Assembly: GCF_030548205.1 (NCBI RefSeq)
Contig: NZ_JAUORV010000010.1
Coordinates: forward strand, 62,001-126,000
Reading direction: 5' to 3'
DNA from: Aliiglaciecola sp. 3_MG-2023
GTDB taxonomy: Bacteria; Pseudomonadota; Gammaproteobacteria; Enterobacterales; Alteromonadaceae
Length of the DNA: 64,000 bases
The notes under the pieces: model-generated
What the model was told of the DNA's origin: nothing
Databases searched by the model: none
The model's input: only the letters and a program-made list of their open reading frames with translations
Translations under genes and position numbers: made by a program
Part shown: in pieces, positions 37,326 to 47,024 of the stretch
Layout: every line of letters starts with the position of its first letter
Position numbering within the stretch: the first letter of the stretch is position 1

Positions 37326-37892
37326 ATGTTAGATATGGAAGCCATTACAACTGAAAGCAATAGCAAATCACCCGCAGTCTTATTTTTAGGCTTTATGTTA
37401 CTTTGCTTCTGTATATTACAACCAGTGCATGCCCACTTAATGGTTGCTCAACACGGTACTTTAAATATTATAGACGACGAAATTTATATGGTGCTATCAC
37501 TGCCCATTTCTGGTTTTGAACGTATCGACAACGACGAAGATGGTAAAGTAACAATGATTGAATTTAATCGTCAACGAGAAGCTATTACACGACAAATCAA
37601 TCAGGGAGTGATGCTATCTGATAGCCAACAAAGTTTTAGTTTAGAGTCACTTCTACTTTCACCAGTAGCTGATCATCATGATAAAACCCAATCGTTGACG
37701 CAACTGATCATCATGGGAAAGTACACAATTAAAAACGCCACTGACAAGTTAATTTTTCATGTTGATATATATGGCAAAGACAGCGGTGAAAAAAACATAG
37801 AAGTAACCGCAAAGCGTGATGCAAAACGTCAAAAACATACGTTTGAATTAACGCCAAAAGCTTCTTCTGCAATTTTGTTTAACTCGTTTTAG
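37326..37892 (+). CDS. Small secreted protein with one EF-hand
   Basis: 188 residues. An N-terminal hydrophobic helix (about 16-32) ends QPVHA, giving a likely mature N-terminus of His37-Leu-Met-Val-Ala-Gln-His. A calcium-binding-type loop DNDEDGKVTMIE (about 69-80) fits an EF-hand with acidic positions 1, 3, 5 and 12. The remaining part is beta-rich and unknown. The ATG follows AAGGAG by nine bases and the upstream stop by one base, so it is coupled to the YHYH gene. The free N-terminal His plus nearby His suggests metal binding, but this is inference from the sequence only. Confidence 0.65.
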   Translation: MLDMEAITTESNSKSPAVLFLGFMLLCFCILQPVHAHLMVAQHGTLNIIDDEIYMVLSLPISGFERIDNDEDGKVTMIEFNRQREAITRQINQGVMLSDSQQSFSLESLLLSPVADHHDKTQSLTQLIIMGKYTIKNATDKLIFHVDIYGKDSGEKNIEVTAKRDAKRQKHTFELTPKASSAILFNSF

Positions 37893-37978
37893 ATTGCGGT
37901 CTTTATTCCCTTATAGTTTAGTATCAATGATCAGCAGGGAGTCTCACTCCCCGCACACAATTAGACTGTACTATTAAG

Positions 37979-40384
37979 CTAATTTTTTACAAAGCGCTTG
38001 AGTAACACCGGCAACAACGTTGAGTCGGTTAACAACGCCATTAACATTGCTAGCCCAGTCAGCAGACCAAACAATATACTCGGCACAAAATCAGAAAAAC
38101 TCAGCAATGCAAAACCCAAGGTAATGATAGTTGTGGTAAACAACAATGCATAACCAACGCTATTGAAGGTAGCTATGATGGCGTGCTCTGATGCTGTGTT
38201 TTCTTTAGCTTCACGGTTTTTGCCCGCTTCAAGATAACGATGAATAAAGTGAATAGTATCATCCACCGCAATCCCCATCGCTATGGCCGATATGGTTATA
38301 GTCATTAAATCCAATGGGATACCGAGTAGTCCCATGACACCTAAAATACTCAGGGTCGTTAATATGTTAGGAATAACAGCGATTAAGGCAATTTTTATGG
38401 AGCGAAATATTGCCAAAAGCACTAAGAACAAGGCAATAAACACGAATCCTAAGGTCAGTATTTGCGACTTGAACAAGCGCTGCAATATATCTTGGTAAAG
38501 AACAAAAAGGTTGGTAACTAAGTAGTCTTGTTCATCAATACCAATTGTTTGCATATCGGCTTTGAGATCCTGCAAAAACTCAGCTCGGTTAAACTCTTTT
38601 GTGCTGTCTTTTATTCGTGTACTGATTCTTAATTGGTTTGTTTCCGGATCAAAATAAGCACCTAACAATTTATCTTTAAGGGATTCATCCAGCAAAGTAT
38701 AGATTGCCGTTAATTCGTATTCGGTAAGGGGTTTGTTATCATTTATTGCCATCGCTAATTCAGTGAAATTAAATACCGAGGTTACATTTCCCATGGCATC
38801 AAAACTGGTTAACACTGCTTGTATTTTTTGTAGGCTTTGAATTGATTCAGCCGTTAAAGCTAACTGTTGATCCTGCTGTTCAGGTGGAATGGTATAAACC
38901 ACATCCATTGGTGTAGAGCCGCCAAACTCTTGATCAATAAAGGTCAACTCCTGACGAACTTGCGTTGATTCTTTAAAATAGTTTAAAAAACTGTTTTCCA
39001 CATCCAATCGCGTGATGCCAACCACAGATATAGCCACCAGCAGTAAACTGAATAACGCAATGGGTTTCGCATAATTCAGACTTAGGCCGGTGAAGCCCTT
39101 AATGATAAATTGAGTAACTCTATTTTCACCGCTTTCATCTTTATGGGATAACACAGACAGAAATGCAGGAAAGAGTAACAAGCTAACTAAAATTGAAATA
39201 CCCATGGCCACTATCATCATCCAACCAAAGCTCACCACCGGTTGAATCCCGCTAAACAGTAAAGAGCCGAAGCCAACAGAAGTAGTGAGTCCAGCATAAA
39301 GACAAGGCTTAAACTTGTTTTTTAGGGTTTTTTCGAGTAACTGAGATTGGCTGTCTTGATTATACTTTTGAGCTAGCTGTCGATATTCAACAATTAAATG
39401 AATCATCACTGCTAGAGTGAGAATAAGCTGCAAAGCAATAAAATTAGAGGATATCACCGTGGTTCGCAGATCCAATAAACCAAAAATGCCCACCGTCATT
39501 AACACGCTTAAGCCACAGGAAATCACCGGTAATACCACCCAGCGGATCCGACGAAATAAAACAAATAACATCACCACAATGGCGATACCAATGGCACTGC
39601 CAAACAACAGGAGATCACGTTGAATAATATCAATCATCTGCTGACCCAAGACATAGGCTCCGCCTAAATAGAAATTGGCATCTTGCTGATAATCATGAGT
39701 CATCTCATAAATCTTGTCTATTTCTTGTTTACGCTGAACTTTCAGTTCTTGCTCAATAGGATCAGCCTGGGCTTTAAGCTCATATACATCTTCCTGCTCT
39801 TTTTCGGTTAACTCCCTTTCCAGCGCTTTTTTTTGGATATTAATAATCTGATTCTGAATCTCAACTAATTGCGGATTCTTTTCGAATACAATTTGAATTG
39901 CTGTCGCTGTTTGCTCTTTATTTACCAACAAGTCAGTGAATAAAGGATGGTCTTTAAAGACCTGCTGCATTTGCTGGGGTGAATATTTCACAGATTGCCA
40001 ACTGTATTGATTTGGATCCAAATCGGCATTCAACGAACTCGCATTGCTGAGCAGCGGAACATTGAGAATATTCGTCACAGATTTGACTCTAGGCAGGTTT
40101 GTGAAAGCTTCACTGAGTTGCTCAATTTGCTGAAAGGTTTTAGCTGAAAACAGGTCATGATTTTTTGGTTTGTAAGCCACCAAGATAAATTCATCAGGTG
40201 AAAATTGTTGGCTCATGATCTGTGACTGAATATAAAGCTGGTTATCTTTGACCAATAAAGTCTCTGCAGAAGCATCAATGCGGAAGCGTTGGGCAAAATA
40301 AGCAGACACTACTCCTAATATAATAAAGGTGAGCAAAATCCATTTACTTTGGCGGATCAACAGTTGTGCTAAGTTACTTTTCAC
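37979..40384 (-). CDS. RND-superfamily exporter (MMPL-like)
   Basis: 801 residues with the duplicated RND layout: helix 1 (about 13-31), a large periplasmic loop (about 35-255), five helices (about 258-410), helix 7 (about 430-450), a second loop, and five more helices (about 635-795). Motifs: IDASAETLLVKD after helix 1 and GIAVDDTIHFIHRY (Asp pair typical of helix 10). Members export lipids, hopanoids or fatty acids; the long coiled insertion in loop 1 (about 185-220, rich in Lys, Glu, Gln) is unusual. The start is GTG at 40384, overlapping the end of mlaA by 11 bases, with AGGAG about 10 bases upstream, so translation is coupled to MlaA. Confidence 0.88.
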   Translation of the reverse strand: MKSNLAQLLIRQSKWILLTFIILGVVSAYFAQRFRIDASAETLLVKDNQLYIQSQIMSQQFSPDEFILVAYKPKNHDLFSAKTFQQIEQLSEAFTNLPRVKSVTNILNVPLLSNASSLNADLDPNQYSWQSVKYSPQQMQQVFKDHPLFTDLLVNKEQTATAIQIVFEKNPQLVEIQNQIINIQKKALERELTEKEQEDVYELKAQADPIEQELKVQRKQEIDKIYEMTHDYQQDANFYLGGAYVLGQQMIDIIQRDLLLFGSAIGIAIVVMLFVLFRRIRWVVLPVISCGLSVLMTVGIFGLLDLRTTVISSNFIALQLILTLAVMIHLIVEYRQLAQKYNQDSQSQLLEKTLKNKFKPCLYAGLTTSVGFGSLLFSGIQPVVSFGWMMIVAMGISILVSLLLFPAFLSVLSHKDESGENRVTQFIIKGFTGLSLNYAKPIALFSLLLVAISVVGITRLDVENSFLNYFKESTQVRQELTFIDQEFGGSTPMDVVYTIPPEQQDQQLALTAESIQSLQKIQAVLTSFDAMGNVTSVFNFTELAMAINDNKPLTEYELTAIYTLLDESLKDKLLGAYFDPETNQLRISTRIKDSTKEFNRAEFLQDLKADMQTIGIDEQDYLVTNLFVLYQDILQRLFKSQILTLGFVFIALFLVLLAIFRSIKIALIAVIPNILTTLSILGVMGLLGIPLDLMTITISAIAMGIAVDDTIHFIHRYLEAGKNREAKENTASEHAIIATFNSVGYALLFTTTIITLGFALLSFSDFVPSILFGLLTGLAMLMALLTDSTLLPVLLKRFVKN

Positions 40385-41282
40385 TGCTATTCGTCTCCTG
40401 CTGATGATCTACGTTTTTGCCTTGATGACGATTTTTTTCACTGTTTGCCGGCGATGGAGAAAGTTGTTGAACCGCACCATCAAATTGCGCGTCCCTTTCT
40501 ACACTTTGCAGGTACATGTTTCTAAAAAATGTGTAGGGATCATCGGATTCCAAGCGCAACTCTTCATAGGATGGCGCAGTAGGAACAAAGTCATTGAATC
40601 CATCGAGTCCTTGTAAATAGGTAGATTCTGGCGAGTCAGAAATAATATGAACAGGGCTAAGGAGGCTTTCACCTATGGTAGAAAAAGCATTTCTGAAATC
40701 CGACTGTCCAAGTATTGGTAACACGAGGTAGTTGCCATAACCAACATCATAGGAAGCTAAAGTATCACCAATGGTGGCAGTTTCGTCAGGCATATCAAAC
40801 CAAGCATCTGCGGGGTCAAATAAACCCAACAGCCCCACCGTCGAGTTAATCAAGAACCGTCCCAGATTAGTACCTGATTTTTTCCCTTCGCCTTGGGCTA
40901 AATTGTTTAATAAATTAAGTGGCTCTCGTAAATTACTGAAAAAATTACCGATACCAGTTTGCACAGGATCTGGCACTACCGCATCGTAGCCTTTACTGAC
41001 AGGAATGAGGAAATATCGATACACGACATCATTAAAAGCAAATATAGGCCGATTGATGGACTCTAAAGGATCCTCAAAAGTTACAGGATCATAGGTCACC
41101 ACGGTAGGCGTCAATACCTGCTCGCCTTGGGAAGTGTTAATAACAACTTCTTGGTTATTGGACGGTGTCGTAGCAACTTGTTCAGCGTTGTTGGAACTAC
41201 ATCCACTGACAATCAGGAAACTGATCAAACAGCAGTGTTTAATAAATGTGTCTAATGGATTTAGCTTATTTGAATCCAACAT
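40374..41282 (-). CDS. mlaA: MlaA (VacJ) outer-membrane lipoprotein
   Basis: 302 residues. Signal with lipobox IVSGC28, then an unusual linker of about 35 residues, then the MlaA domain (about 65-270): FEDPLESINRPIFAFNDVVYRYFLIPVSKGY, IGNFFSNLREPLNLLNNLAQGE, GRFLINSTVGLLGLFDPA, ETATIGDTLASYDVGYGNYLVLPILGQS. MlaA removes misplaced phospholipids from the outer leaflet of the outer membrane with OmpC and the Mla ABC system. Here it is joined to an RND exporter gene, with no mlaBCDEF in view. A charged C-terminal tail of about 30 residues is extra. Confidence 0.93.
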   Translation of the reverse strand: MLDSNKLNPLDTFIKHCCLISFLIVSGCSSNNAEQVATTPSNNQEVVINTSQGEQVLTPTVVTYDPVTFEDPLESINRPIFAFNDVVYRYFLIPVSKGYDAVVPDPVQTGIGNFFSNLREPLNLLNNLAQGEGKKSGTNLGRFLINSTVGLLGLFDPADAWFDMPDETATIGDTLASYDVGYGNYLVLPILGQSDFRNAFSTIGESLLSPVHIISDSPESTYLQGLDGFNDFVPTAPSYEELRLESDDPYTFFRNMYLQSVERDAQFDGAVQQLSPSPANSEKNRHQGKNVDHQQETNSSEK

Positions 41283-41811
41283 AATGTGCTCTCATATAAA
41301 TAGAAGGTATGTAAATCAGTTATGCGTCAGTCAATTTTAGCGAAGCAAACTATCTTGCAAGAGCAATTTACCTGCCAAACAATGTGATACCTCAGGTTTG
41401 CTAACGAAAACTTGCTGTTTAATGATGTACGCTGGTAGTACAACTAGAGGATCATATGGCAGCTAACGGCCTAGATCAGGTGTTTGGACTGTATTGAAGA
41501 GATGATTCATGGATAACCTGAAAATCAATAAATCGTCGCTGTCTTGGTCGATTAGGAAAAGTAAGGAATAAAAATAGCGAGTAATCACCAAAATACAATG
41601 TGTAAAACTTACCCAAGATTAGAAATTACTACAGATTCTTTTTTACTATTTAATTATTTTCAAAGGGTTATTATTCATTTAAATAACAGTATTTTTCATT
41701 TTAGTGATAGCAGACTCAATAACTTGTTAGCATAAAATTCTTCACTAAGTATTGCATTTATCGCTAGTCCCTTTAATCTAGCTGCAACGCTTCCCACAAC
41801 AAGCATTATCA
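41283..41811. promoter_or_regulatory. Divergent intergenic region, mlaA / hybrid kinase
   Basis: About 530 AT-rich bases with the mlaA promoter and that of the hybrid kinase. A TGTAC / GTACA pair (41426-41442) is the only symmetric element noted. A 14-codon frame starting at the ATG near 41421 has no visible ribosome site and is not called. Confidence 0.35.
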
Positions 41812-43977
41812 TTGTTGATTAATTTATTTAATAAACATTTAAGTGTAAGAATACGATATATACTGGCTCTTTTGCTGGTGGGCGCTACCGTGTCAACTTC
41901 CGCGTTGATGCTCCGGTATATATTTAAAACACAAATGAATGATGCCTATGTGGTCAATATTGCGGGTCAACAGCGCATGCTATCCCAACGTATCGCGCTT
42001 TTTGTCACTCGCCTATCTACCTGCCCAACCAATCAGACAGAATTAAATAAGACGCTGCAATCCACCATTGAAAAATTCGAGCGCAATCAAACATATTTAA
42101 CTCAACTGCCAAAGCTTCCTTCTAAAATACGGGCAATATATTTTGGAGAAACAGGGTTAAATGCAAAGACCCAAAAATATGTAACAGCAGCACGGCAATT
42201 TAATAATCAAAATGAGAGCTGCGGATTGGTTCCTGCAGACTTTAATGCAAATCAAACAGACGAGCTGCTTTTTTACTTAGACAAAGTCGTACAAGAGTTT
42301 GAATTAGATGCCAGAGAACGAGTCGAGCGAGTTGAGAACATAGAATTAGGATTGTGGTTATTTACGCTCATACTACTAGTGCTTGAAGCGCTGCTAATTT
42401 TCCACCCCATGGAAACAAAAATAAAAACCTCCATGGCCTCTCTTCGTGAAGCCTTGCGTCAATCTGAAAAATCAGAACAGCAAGCAAACGAGGCGAACAA
42501 AGCAAAATCTGAATTCCTTGCCAGCATGAGCCATGAACTGCGCACCCCGATGAATGGGCTGTTTGGCATGATAGAGCTGGCGATAGATAACCCGAACAAA
42601 AGCAACGATTATCTAAAAAAAGCCAAAAGTGCCGGAAAACAATTATTAGTACTGATTAATGATGTACTCGACCTGTCTAAAATTGAAGCGGGCAAGTTGC
42701 GTATTGAGAGAACGTCTTTCGATTTAATCCAACTATTCGATGATGTATCTTCTGTGCAATCGGCAAACTGTCGAATAAAAAACTTAACGTTCGATTTTCG
42801 AAAGACCACAAGTCTGCCTACTCGCATCATAAGTGACCCCACTCGCCTGTCACAAATCATGCACAACCTATTAAATAATGCCATCAAGTTTACTGAAGCC
42901 GGAACAGTCACACTCACTGCTGGGGTGAAAATTGAAAACAAAAAATACTGGTTGTCGATTAACGTCAAGGACACCGGAATTGGCATTGAACAGCAAAAAC
43001 TAGCGTCTATTTTTAATAAGTTTGAGCAAGCAGAACAATCAACAACAAGACTATTTGGTGGTTCTGGGCTGGGCTTAGCTATAAGCAAACAATTGACTGA
43101 TTTAATGAAAGGTAAACTTCAGGTAAGTAGTGAAATAGACAAAGGTAGTTGCTTTACATTATCCATCCCCATTGAAATAGATCATGAAAAAATTGAAAAC
43201 ATCGATCCGGAAGTTCATTTAAAATGTGCGGTAGTGGATGACTTAATCACCAGTCGAGAATATATTCAACATATTGCTGAGCAACAAGGCTTGGTGACAT
43301 CGTCTTTCGATTCAGCTAGGGAATTTTTAAAGGTCGACGATACTGAATTCGATGTTTTAATCGTCGATTTATCTATGCCAGATTTGACGGGTGTAGATTT
43401 AATTGAAGAACTCGTTAACCGAAACACAGACAAACTGCCCTATATTATTTTAGTATCGGCGATGATTGAACACCTAGAATGTTCTGATGATGTGAGAAGA
43501 GTAATATGGCGTACCCATGGGAAACCTATCCTCAGACAAGAACTCGAAGTTGATTTGCGACAATTACAAAAAATTCATTTGCGCCAAGGTTCAAATATCG
43601 TACAACCTCAAAACAAGTTTAAAATCTTAGTCGCAGAAGACAATGAAATAAATGCAGAGGTAGTGAAAACGATGCTAGAAACCGCAGGCTACGATGTTTC
43701 GATAGTCGGCGACGGTGAAAAAGCCATTAACGCATGCATTTTTGAAGAATTTGACCTGATATTGATGGACTTGCAAATGCCCGTAATGGATGGCTTAACC
43801 GCAACGGGCAAGTTAAAAGCGGAGTTAAACTTTACTAAACCCATTATAGCTCTCACCGCTAACGCTTACGTAGAGGACAGAGAAAAGTGTAAAAATGCGG
43901 GGATGACTGACTTTCTCTCTAAACCCATTGATAAAGTGTCACTAATTACCATGATCCAAAAGTACTTAAAAGATTGA
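41812..43977 (+). CDS. Hybrid sensor histidine kinase with PilJ-type sensor and two receivers
   Basis: 721 residues. Two membrane helices (about 14-36 and 178-198) flank a helical sensor domain with VVNIAGQQRMLSQRIALF, the signature of the type IV pili methyl-accepting (PilJ-type) N-terminal domain that is also seen in NarX-like sensors. HisKA carries His241 in MSHELRTPMNG, HATPase has DTGIGI and GGSGLGLA. Receiver 1 (about 470-585) has LIVDLSMPDL; receiver 2 (about 602-720) has ILVAEDN and LILMDLQMPVMDG. There is no Hpt domain, so an outside Hpt protein is needed. The start is TTG at 41812 with no clear ribosome site; starting at Met33 would lose helix 1, so the TTG is kept with doubt. Convergent, six bases from the next operon. 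Confidence 0.85.
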   Translation: MLINLFNKHLSVRIRYILALLLVGATVSTSALMLRYIFKTQMNDAYVVNIAGQQRMLSQRIALFVTRLSTCPTNQTELNKTLQSTIEKFERNQTYLTQLPKLPSKIRAIYFGETGLNAKTQKYVTAARQFNNQNESCGLVPADFNANQTDELLFYLDKVVQEFELDARERVERVENIELGLWLFTLILLVLEALLIFHPMETKIKTSMASLREALRQSEKSEQQANEANKAKSEFLASMSHELRTPMNGLFGMIELAIDNPNKSNDYLKKAKSAGKQLLVLINDVLDLSKIEAGKLRIERTSFDLIQLFDDVSSVQSANCRIKNLTFDFRKTTSLPTRIISDPTRLSQIMHNLLNNAIKFTEAGTVTLTAGVKIENKKYWLSINVKDTGIGIEQQKLASIFNKFEQAEQSTTRLFGGSGLGLAISKQLTDLMKGKLQVSSEIDKGSCFTLSIPIEIDHEKIENIDPEVHLKCAVVDDLITSREYIQHIAEQQGLVTSSFDSAREFLKVDDTEFDVLIVDLSMPDLTGVDLIEELVNRNTDKLPYIILVSAMIEHLECSDDVRRVIWRTHGKPILRQELEVDLRQLQKIHLRQGSNIVQPQNKFKILVAEDNEINAEVVKTMLETAGYDVSIVGDGEKAINACIFEEFDLILMDLQMPVMDGLTATGKLKAELNFTKPIIALTANAYVEDREKCKNAGMTDFLSKPIDKVSLITMIQKYLKD

Positions 43978-43983
43978 GGGAAT

Positions 43984-46900
43984 TCACGTTAAGTATTGCT
44001 GGGTTATTTTTCGTAACGTTGGTTGAGTTACATCTAATAGTCTGGCTTTTAGTTGCTGAGTTATTTGTTGCCGCACCACATTTGAATGCAATATAGACTC
44101 TAATCTAGGCCATATTGTAGAGGCTGTATCCCGTTCAAGAAAACGCTCAAGCAAGGCCGTGCAATCAGCCGTTAAATTTTCTAACTGGGGATGATCTATA
44201 TTGATGTTTTTCAATTTTGATGAGCGTCTTCTCAAGGTTGATTCTGACTGCTCAACTTTAAGCGCCACTTGATAAAGGGTGCCCCACTTTTGTAAACACA
44301 ACTCAATCCATTGCTTTTCTAACCATAGACTAACGGCAAACGGCACAGACTGCTGAATAACCACAGTAACGGCTTTATCAAATAAGTTCGACATAGCCTG
44401 CAATAATTCTTCATCATTGGGTTGAACTGTTTCGTTAGATTGAGCAGGATGCTCAGAAGATGAGCCTATTGACGGGGCTAGATAGGTAGACTGATCTTGT
44501 ATATTCAAATGCTCAGGTTCTAAAGAACCACCAGGACAGGTTATCGCTGCGCGCATAATACAGTTTCTGAGTTCTCTGATATTACCAGGCCAATTGTAGC
44601 CTCGTATTTTATCCACGGCCGCCAATGAGATATCGCTAATTTGCTTGTTGTATTGTTGACTAAATTTTTTCAAGAAATGCCGAGCTAAAAGCAAAGCATC
44701 ATCTCCACGCTGGTTCAATGGCGGTAAATTTAACGTAAAAACATTGATTCGATAATATAGGTCTGCCCGGAAGCGGCCTGCTTCCACTTCATCCGACAAA
44801 TTGCGATTGGTTGCTAATACCAACCTTACATCAACCTTTCGAACCCTTTGATCGCCTACGGCCACAAAGGTTTTTTCCTGGACGAAACGTAATAGCTTTG
44901 ATTGTATGTCGAGGGGCAACTCACCGACTTCGTCTAGAAATAAAGTACCGCCATCGGCTTGGGCAATTTTGCCAGGTTGATCACTGGTCGCGCCTGTAAA
45001 CGCACCTTTTCTATGACCAAAGAGTTCACTTTCAATCAGATGGCTAACAATTGTACTGCAATCTACCGTAATAAAGGGTTTGTCGGGTTGCATACTGTGA
45101 GTATGAACTTGCTTGGCAACCACTTCTTTACCTGTTCCCGAGTCACCAATCAACAAAACCGAAGCATCGGTTGGCGCAACTAGTTGAACTTGCTGCATCA
45201 ACGTTCGCATCGCCGCCGATTCAAATAGAAACGCGTGCTCGCTTGTTTCTCCCACCGCTTGATGTTCTATTGGTTTTTGTGTTTGCTCCAACAATAAAAT
45301 TCGCTCTATTGCTGCACCAAGATTCGCAGATACCTGTTGCAGCAACTCGGTGTATTTTTCCGCGACAGCTTGCTGTTGCAAAGGCCATCGCAATACCACT
45401 GCTCCCTGACAATTTCCCCGCGTAACAAGAGGAACGACACTTTGAGCTTGGGTGGTATTCAGTTTATGTAACTTTTTATAGGAAGCTGTTTCTGCAGAAT
45501 CAACTAAACGCTCAATGGAAATATTAGACGTTACCCATTGATGGACTTCATTGACATCGCCGGTCATTTCACTAGCCTTACAAGACAAGTTGAGCAATGC
45601 CCCACCTTTATTTACATAGAGTCCAGCAAAAACAGTCAGCATCCCGGCACTTAGCAGATGACACACCTGATCTGAAAAGCTTTGCAAGTCATGGGTGTTG
45701 CCGACAATACGAATAACATCCCACTGTAAAGTCATGAGCTTAAAGTCTTCGTCTGAGGCATCTGAAAATTTACCACTCATGCGGTCCATATTCGCCAGTA
45801 TGTTGGCATCGAATTTTGGCTGCCAGCAAACCAAGGTTCCGCCGCCAATACTCCTTGCTGCTTGCAGCGCCGCGTTGGCTCGACGAAAAAGTTCAAGTGG
45901 CGACTGTTCATTGAGTTGCTCTTCTGACTCAATGGTGGCTAACCCAAAACTAAAATCCAAATTCACCTTTTTATCTGAAAAGCGTTTTTGCCTGAGCATT
46001 TCACGCATCCGCGATGCTAAAACTTGCCCTTGCTGTTCATTTGTATCAGGCAAATGTGCAGCGAAAACGGCCCCACTAAATCGACTAGCAAAATCGGCTG
46101 TTCGTAATAAACCAGACATACATTGAATAATTTCAGCTAAGGCTTGATCCCCCATTTCGCGACCGTACTGCTGATTAAACGCAGCGAAATCGTCGGGGTT
46201 TATAAGTAAAAGGGTAACAGGTGCATTTTTTGCTACACTTTGTTCTAACCATTCCTGAGTCTGCCAACTGGCGACTTGACGAAAAATCAATAAGGTTTCA
46301 TCGTGGTGTAACGGGCCGACAAAACCGTCTAGCATCACTACCGCATTTTTCAATTTTACCGGAAAAGGCGGTAATCTAGTCATCGAATGGGTACGACTCA
46401 TATCGGTTAAAATCTGTAACATTCTGCGTTTAGCAATAGACGAAGGTATATTCAAACAAGAAAACAGCTCTTGACCCATTGCTATTGGTCCAGAATCAGC
46501 CATCTCCTCTAAAAGAGGGGCATTGATTTCCACTATACGACCATCAGAATTTAAGGTCATCGACATTTCACCAAGACACTCAGTTAACATCGATAGTTTG
46601 CGCTCACTACGCGCTAAACCTTTGTCTGCTAGAGACTGTTGTTGCAATAGCGACAACACGGGCAGCACAGTTTGTGGTTGTTCCCTATCTAAATACCATT
46701 GGCCTTTAACCAACGGTTCTGTGGGAAATTGAATAGGTTGTTGAAATAACCAAAAGACGCGTTGGCTATGCAAATTGCAACGCTCTGTCAGAGACTCTGC
46801 GTGGGCGTGATCCTGACAAAGTATTAACATCGAAGGGTATAAATTATCTCTGTGCAAACTGGAAACAACGAGATCATAATGAGAAGCAAAAGTCTGCTGA

Positions 46901-47013
46901 ATCGAGGCTATGCTATGCTGGTACTCTGTGTCTTGAGCCAAATCACCATCTACAAAAAGTGTGATGATGTTGTTATTTTGTTGAACATTCGCATGATGAC
47001 GAGAGAGTTTCAT
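43984..47013 (-). CDS. Sigma-54 activator fused to degenerate GGDEF and GAF domains
   Basis: 1009 residues, unusual for this class. Order: an N-terminal region (about 1-120) of no known family; a PAS-like segment (about 140-250); a GGDEF domain (about 260-400) whose active site reads S313-G-A-V-F317, so no cyclase activity, while the I-site R304-T-A-D307 stays at the normal five-residue distance; a GAF-like domain (about 430-575); the AAA+ domain (about 593-825) with Walker A GDSGTGKE (623-630), GAFTGA (670-675) for sigma-54 contact and Walker B GGTLFLDE; a C-terminal HTH (QSESTLRRRSSKLK). I infer that c-di-GMP bound at the I-site controls sigma-54-dependent transcription. Third gene of an operon, 11 bases after the REC-GGDEF-EAL gene. 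Confidence 0.9.
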   Translation of the reverse strand: MKLSRHHANVQQNNNIITLFVDGDLAQDTEYQHSIASIQQTFASHYDLVVSSLHRDNLYPSMLILCQDHAHAESLTERCNLHSQRVFWLFQQPIQFPTEPLVKGQWYLDREQPQTVLPVLSLLQQQSLADKGLARSERKLSMLTECLGEMSMTLNSDGRIVEINAPLLEEMADSGPIAMGQELFSCLNIPSSIAKRRMLQILTDMSRTHSMTRLPPFPVKLKNAVVMLDGFVGPLHHDETLLIFRQVASWQTQEWLEQSVAKNAPVTLLLINPDDFAAFNQQYGREMGDQALAEIIQCMSGLLRTADFASRFSGAVFAAHLPDTNEQQGQVLASRMREMLRQKRFSDKKVNLDFSFGLATIESEEQLNEQSPLELFRRANAALQAARSIGGGTLVCWQPKFDANILANMDRMSGKFSDASDEDFKLMTLQWDVIRIVGNTHDLQSFSDQVCHLLSAGMLTVFAGLYVNKGGALLNLSCKASEMTGDVNEVHQWVTSNISIERLVDSAETASYKKLHKLNTTQAQSVVPLVTRGNCQGAVVLRWPLQQQAVAEKYTELLQQVSANLGAAIERILLLEQTQKPIEHQAVGETSEHAFLFESAAMRTLMQQVQLVAPTDASVLLIGDSGTGKEVVAKQVHTHSMQPDKPFITVDCSTIVSHLIESELFGHRKGAFTGATSDQPGKIAQADGGTLFLDEVGELPLDIQSKLLRFVQEKTFVAVGDQRVRKVDVRLVLATNRNLSDEVEAGRFRADLYYRINVFTLNLPPLNQRGDDALLLARHFLKKFSQQYNKQISDISLAAVDKIRGYNWPGNIRELRNCIMRAAITCPGGSLEPEHLNIQDQSTYLAPSIGSSSEHPAQSNETVQPNDEELLQAMSNLFDKAVTVVIQQSVPFAVSLWLEKQWIELCLQKWGTLYQVALKVEQSESTLRRRSSKLKNINIDHPQLENLTADCTALLERFLERDTASTIWPRLESILHSNVVRQQITQQLKARLLDVTQPTLRKITQQYLT

Positions 47014-47024
47014 TATTTTTATTC

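Noticed and set aside
41421-41465. 14-codon frame with ATG in the mlaA / kinase intergenic region
   Set aside because: No ribosome site and no known leader-peptide pattern.
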